DNA of 64,000 nucleotides from Bacteroidota bacterium. GTDB lineage: Bacteria; Bacteroidota; Bacteroidia; AKYH767-A; OLB10. Each line of letters opens with the position of its first letter. Position 1 is the first letter of the stretch. Made by a program: the position numbers and the translations under genes. The stretch covers positions 186,001 through 250,000 of the forward strand of contig JADJPB010000006.1 in assembly GCA_016713445.1 (NCBI GenBank), given 5' to 3'. Below are positions 60,768 through 64,000 of this stretch, in pieces. Under the pieces are notes generated by a model that was given only the letters and a program-made list of their open reading frames with translations, had not been told where the DNA came from and did not search any database.

Positions 60768-63023
60768 TTAATCTGCTATCACTAATTTTTGTGTTTTCAA
60801 ACCATCTGATGTAGAAATAGTACCCGTATAAACTCCTTTTGGTAAAGCACTAAGATCTATCAATTCAATCAAACCGGAATTACCCTTGTTCAGTGACCTC
60901 TGTTCTACTATTCTCCCGGACATATCCGCGATAGAAACCAATACATCACCTCTAAAATCGCCAGCAATACTCATATTAAAAAGCCCATTGGAAGGGTTGG
61001 GATAAAAACGAACATTATCTGTTAATGTGTTTTCGTTTAATGCTTGAGTATTGGTAATTGTAAAGTTTACATTAGAAATATCAAAGAAAACATTTCCAGC
61101 TCCTCTAACCATAACACGAGCAGTAGTACTGTTAATTCCAGGCACGGTAACCGTAGCCATTCCGGTATTTGGTACTCCTGTTGCTAACGTAGTTGGGTAT
61201 GTAAAACCACCATCGGTAGATAAAAATATATCTACATTGGCAGCATTGATGGGAGCCACATCGGTTCCCACAACATTCCAAGTAATATTTTCTTGTGTTC
61301 CACCTACCCAAGTAATATTAGTATTTGGCGCTGTAACTAGAAATGGAGCCCCCGTATTAATAACGGTCAAAGTAACAGCTACTTCTTCATAAGTAACTCC
61401 TCCTCCTCCAAGTTTATTATCACGAACTGTTAAACGAAATTGCATATCGCGGGCATACGTTGGTAGACGCTCACCTAAGGAAGTAGTTCCTGCAACAATC
61501 GCGCTTAGTTTCGGGAAATATCGAATTGGAGAAGTTGTAGGAATAATTGAACGAAACAGAGGAGCATTCCCACTAGGAGAAGTAGGGCTTCCGAAGGGAC
61601 CAAGGTCATACTGTTCCCAACTGTATTTTATTGGATCTCCGTCAGGATCATTCGCTACTCCTTCCAATAAAAATGGAGTTTGATACGGGATGGCATGATC
61701 TGTTCCAACTGAAGTAATAACTGGAGGTGTATTACCAGTTCCACTAGAAGCGCCACATGTAGCTCCTGTCGATAAGGTTGTATAGTCCTGTATTTCATCA
61801 AAGCTAGCCGTATGGAAATAAGGGTCACTAAAATTTTGAGTATTATTTGAACCGCAAAGTCCAGCATAAGCCATAATGGTTGTTCCACTTCCTGGCTCGA
61901 ATGCTGTTGATGAATTTCCATTTCCAGAACAACCACTAGTATTACTATTAAAAGTATGATTTGCTCCAAACTGATGCCCCATCTCATGAGCCACATAATC
62001 AATATTAAAAGGGTCATTAATTGGAGAAGGAGAACCCGTTACTCCTCTTGCCTTTTGAGTAGCGTTACAAATTACTCCTAACCCCGCAATTCCACCTCCC
62101 CCGGTACTGAAAACATGGCCAATATCATAATTTCCATTTCCAATTCGAGCAGCAACTGTCGATTGATTCTGACCCAACATCGTTCCACCATTACTATTGG
62201 TATAAGGATCTGAAGCAGCTACTAAAAATATCAAGGTGTCATTATTCGGAACCAATACTAATCGAGTAGCTACTTCTTGCTCATAAACTCCAGTTACACG
62301 ATTCAAACTTGTAACAATAGCAGACAACACCAACGGTACAGTTCCTCCATGAAAAGAAGAATATTCGCCAGTACAAGCAATGGCAGTACGATAAGTACGC
62401 AACGTACCACCTGCACTCCGGGCAACATTATTACCTATTCCATTTCTTTGCACATGTGTACGAATTTCTGCTACACTCAATTTATTTTCTTCAGTACTTG
62501 CATCAAATCCACATGCAGAAATCGGGCTTGAGCTTATGGCTTCATTCTTCCAATAAACTTTATAAAATTCAGTATTAGAAGAATTGTATGGATCAATATA
62601 AACAGTTCCTTGCTCAGAGAAAATCATACCATGAAAACCCCATAGCGTAACATCTAAATAAATTACTGAAGAAGGATCTTCTATACTTTTACCTGACCAG
62701 GTTTTAATTCCAGGATATTTATTTTGCAATTCCATGGGGACTATAGGCGTCGCTTTTACCAAAAAGTTTTTCATTGATCCATCAGGAAAAGGAACTTCTA
62801 AAACAACTCCTGGCAATGAAGAATTCTCGGCGGGCGCTAAATTCAATCGTGAAGACAACGCATCCATATCTAATTTAAATTGCAAACTGCTTTTTGTTTT
62901 TATAGTTGCGTTGCCTAATTGATTTAATTCAGAGGTGCTCGCTTTCTTCCACAATTCTAGATTTGTGCTAAATCCAACTTGACCCATGCTTAATAGCAGG
63001 ATCAATGATAATAATCTTTTCAT
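60768..63023 (-). CDS. Secreted reprolysin-like zinc metalloprotease with T9SS sorting domain
   Basis: 751 aa from ATG at 63023 (MKRLLSLILLLSMGQVGFS, a signal peptide); the frame is open further to 63125 but those residues do not extend the signal sensibly. A propeptide is followed by the catalytic domain with the extended zinc motif HEMGHQFGANH and Met-turn IMAYAGLCG. Fibronectin-like or Ig-like modules (PVITSVGTDHAIPYQTPFLL, VTAPNTNITWVGGTQENITW) lead to a type A T9SS C-terminal domain (FYPNPSNGLFNMS ... LPKGVYTGTISTSDG). It is unbroken, with its own promoter box and terminators on both sides. Confidence 0.92.
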   Translation of the reverse strand: MKRLLSLILLLSMGQVGFSTNLELWKKASTSELNQLGNATIKTKSSLQFKLDMDALSSRLNLAPAENSSLPGVVLEVPFPDGSMKNFLVKATPIVPMELQNKYPGIKTWSGKSIEDPSSVIYLDVTLWGFHGMIFSEQGTVYIDPYNSSNTEFYKVYWKNEAISSSPISACGFDASTEENKLSVAEIRTHVQRNGIGNNVARSAGGTLRTYRTAIACTGEYSSFHGGTVPLVLSAIVTSLNRVTGVYEQEVATRLVLVPNNDTLIFLVAASDPYTNSNGGTMLGQNQSTVAARIGNGNYDIGHVFSTGGGGIAGLGVICNATQKARGVTGSPSPINDPFNIDYVAHEMGHQFGANHTFNSNTSGCSGNGNSSTAFEPGSGTTIMAYAGLCGSNNTQNFSDPYFHTASFDEIQDYTTLSTGATCGASSGTGNTPPVITSVGTDHAIPYQTPFLLEGVANDPDGDPIKYSWEQYDLGPFGSPTSPSGNAPLFRSIIPTTSPIRYFPKLSAIVAGTTSLGERLPTYARDMQFRLTVRDNKLGGGGVTYEEVAVTLTVINTGAPFLVTAPNTNITWVGGTQENITWNVVGTDVAPINAANVDIFLSTDGGFTYPTTLATGVPNTGMATVTVPGINSTTARVMVRGAGNVFFDISNVNFTITNTQALNENTLTDNVRFYPNPSNGLFNMSIAGDFRGDVLVSIADMSGRIVEQRSLNKGNSGLIELIDLSALPKGVYTGTISTSDGLKTQKLVIAD

Positions 63024-63055
63024 ATTTATAGTTTGAGGGGATTTGTTTTGTATAA

Positions 63056-63063
63056 CAAATATA
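63056..63063 (-). promoter_or_regulatory. Candidate promoter of the metalloprotease gene
   Basis: TATATTTG on the minus strand (-7) with TTG 19 nt upstream (plus CAA at 63083-63085), the full Bacteroidota arrangement; 32 nt before the ATG at 63023, supporting that start. Confidence 0.6.
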
Positions 63064-63105
63064 CTTAGAACTTTTATCAAATCAATTACAAATTTCATAA
63101 AAAAT

Positions 63106-63132
63106 CCCCCGCATGAGATGAGCATGCAGGGG
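63106..63132 (-). terminator. Terminator of the 63151-64000 gene
   Basis: CCCCGCATG/CATGC-GGGG stem with one bulge, 18 nt after the stop, followed by a T-run in the minus direction (plus A residues at 63097-63104). Confidence 0.85.
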
Positions 63133-63150
63133 CTTTAAATTATCAATAAT

Positions 63151-64000
63151 TTACTGTTTTACAAATCGATAACTTTTCACTTCAAGAGAATTTCTCAACT
63201 GAATTGTGTATAAACCTTCTGATAAAAACTCCAAATTAAGTGGCAATAAATTAATTCCAACATGCCCAGGAGTTGATAATTTCTGATAAACTAATCTTCC
63301 TGAGATATCAAAAATTGACAATTGAAGCGACTCATTCGAATTATAATCGAACACCAACGAAGACGAAGGCTCATTCAGCATATACATAATTTCAAATTTC
63401 AAATCTTTTCCAAAACGAACCGGAATATATTCTGAAATCACATTCACCGCTCCATCAAAATCTACTTGAGATAAACGATAATAATTAATTCCATCTTTTG
63501 GTGTGTGATCCCACGTATCATAGTTTAACAACTGATTACTATATCCTGCAGCTTCAACTTTTGCAACATAAGCATGTTCATTAAAATCCAATGTGCGTTC
63601 TACGAAATAATAATCAGAAGCTTCTTCTGACACTGTGGACCAAGTCAATTTTACACTTTCATCAATTCTTTTCGCATCAAAAGAAATCAGCTCTACAGGG
63701 AGTGGTTGGGAATTGATAGAGATTGCCCAAGGATTACTATTTCCTATTGGACCTGCTGCAGCAAAGAAAGGCGCTCCTTGAGCTGGTAAAATTGGCCAAT
63801 CAAAACCTCCTACACGTACAGAATCATAAACTCCAGAAACTTGTCCATATGTTTGAGCATAACTAGCGCTTGTCCACGGAGTGAGTAATCGAATCCATGC
63901 ATTATTCACACCACCTGTTTGGGCTTGGCTACGCCAAGGTTGTGCTCTACCTTGTTGGAAAATGCCCATACCCGTAGCACGCTCAGTAGGTGTAAAACGA
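63151..64000 (-). CDS. T9SS-sorted secreted protein, C-terminal part (runs off the window)
   Basis: The frame is open to the window edge, so the N-terminus and main domain are missing. The visible 282 residues have a linker PLPVELISFDAKR, a fibronectin-like module (VKLTWSTVSEEASDYYFVER ... GINYYRLSQVDFDG) and a type A T9SS C-terminal domain (LQLSIFDISGRLVYQKL ... SEGLYTIQLRNS, ending FVKQ). The catalytic or binding domain, if any, lies outside. The gene ends in a strong terminator. Confidence 0.85.
   Translation of the reverse strand, partial: RFTPTERATGMGIFQQGRAQPWRSQAQTGGVNNAWIRLLTPWTSASYAQTYGQVSGVYDSVRVGGFDWPILPAQGAPFFAAAGPIGNSNPWAISINSQPLPVELISFDAKRIDESVKLTWSTVSEEASDYYFVERTLDFNEHAYVAKVEAAGYSNQLLNYDTWDHTPKDGINYYRLSQVDFDGAVNVISEYIPVRFGKDLKFEIMYMLNEPSSSLVFDYNSNESLQLSIFDISGRLVYQKLSTPGHVGINLLPLNLEFLSEGLYTIQLRNSLEVKSYRFVKQ

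Overview
The window is about 64 kb of a low-GC chromosome from a member of the Bacteroidota. Several things support this: type IX secretion (T9SS) cargo with C-terminal sorting domains, a PorV/PorQ-type outer-membrane protein, a TonB receptor with a carboxypeptidase-regulatory N-domain, TAnnTTTG-type -7 promoter boxes without Shine-Dalgarno sequences, a bacterial geranylgeranylglyceryl-phosphate synthase (PcrB), and the gene order alaS / M23 peptidase / MerR. Class or order cannot be fixed from the sequence alone.

Layout. 0-9.4 kb: alaS (partial), an envelope peptidase, a MerR regulator, heptose epimerase hldD, and two likely futalosine-route menaquinone genes (mqnD and a large UbiD-type decarboxylase), then a YD-repeat protein and a DUF454 membrane protein. 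9.7-13.5 kb: two secreted T9SS-type propeller proteins, convergent. 13.5-14.8 kb: a gene-free block of palindromic and tandem repeats, followed by tRNA-Leu and tRNA-Gly. 15-20 kb: mutS, trmH-ruvC and greA-HIT. 20-28.9 kb: an apparent operon of TonB receptor, giant secreted protein and PorV-like barrel. 29-33.2 kb: a small membrane protein and smc. 33.2-33.6 kb: a 330-bp element with 31-bp terminal inverted repeats. 33.8-35.2 kb: small secreted proteins. 35.6-38.5 kb: ahcY, a phosphopantetheinyl transferase and pcrB. 38.5-47.6 kb: an S9 peptidase, an AraC regulator, pnuC with a NadR-type kinase, cystathionine beta-synthase, a BtuF-like protein and a patatin-barrel (type Vd) protein. 47.6-60.6 kb: era-der, a T9SS protein, ung with an Omp85 protein, a 41-aa lipoprotein, mgtE, a 2-hydroxyacid dehydrogenase, a truncated propeller paralogue and a penicillin acylase. 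60.7-64 kb: two T9SS cargo proteins, one of them a reprolysin-like metalloprotease.

Genes that plausibly work together: mqnD with ubiD (menaquinone); ahcY with cystathionine beta-synthase (homocysteine to cystathionine); pnuC with the NadR-type kinase (NAD salvage); trmH with ruvC, era with der, and greA with HIT as housekeeping pairs; and the TonB receptor / giant protein / PorV-like trio as a surface system of unknown function.

Quality warning. About 30 single-base indels, mostly one base missing from a homopolymer, and three in-frame stop codons interrupt otherwise well conserved genes, including the essential smc, era and der. The breaks cluster: 14.8-28.9 kb and 60.7-64 kb look clean, while 29-34 kb and 45-60 kb are dense with them. 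I read these as sequencing or assembly errors and annotate each such gene as one CDS over its full span, giving the break positions. No CRISPR array, phage, plasmid backbone or transposase gene was seen.
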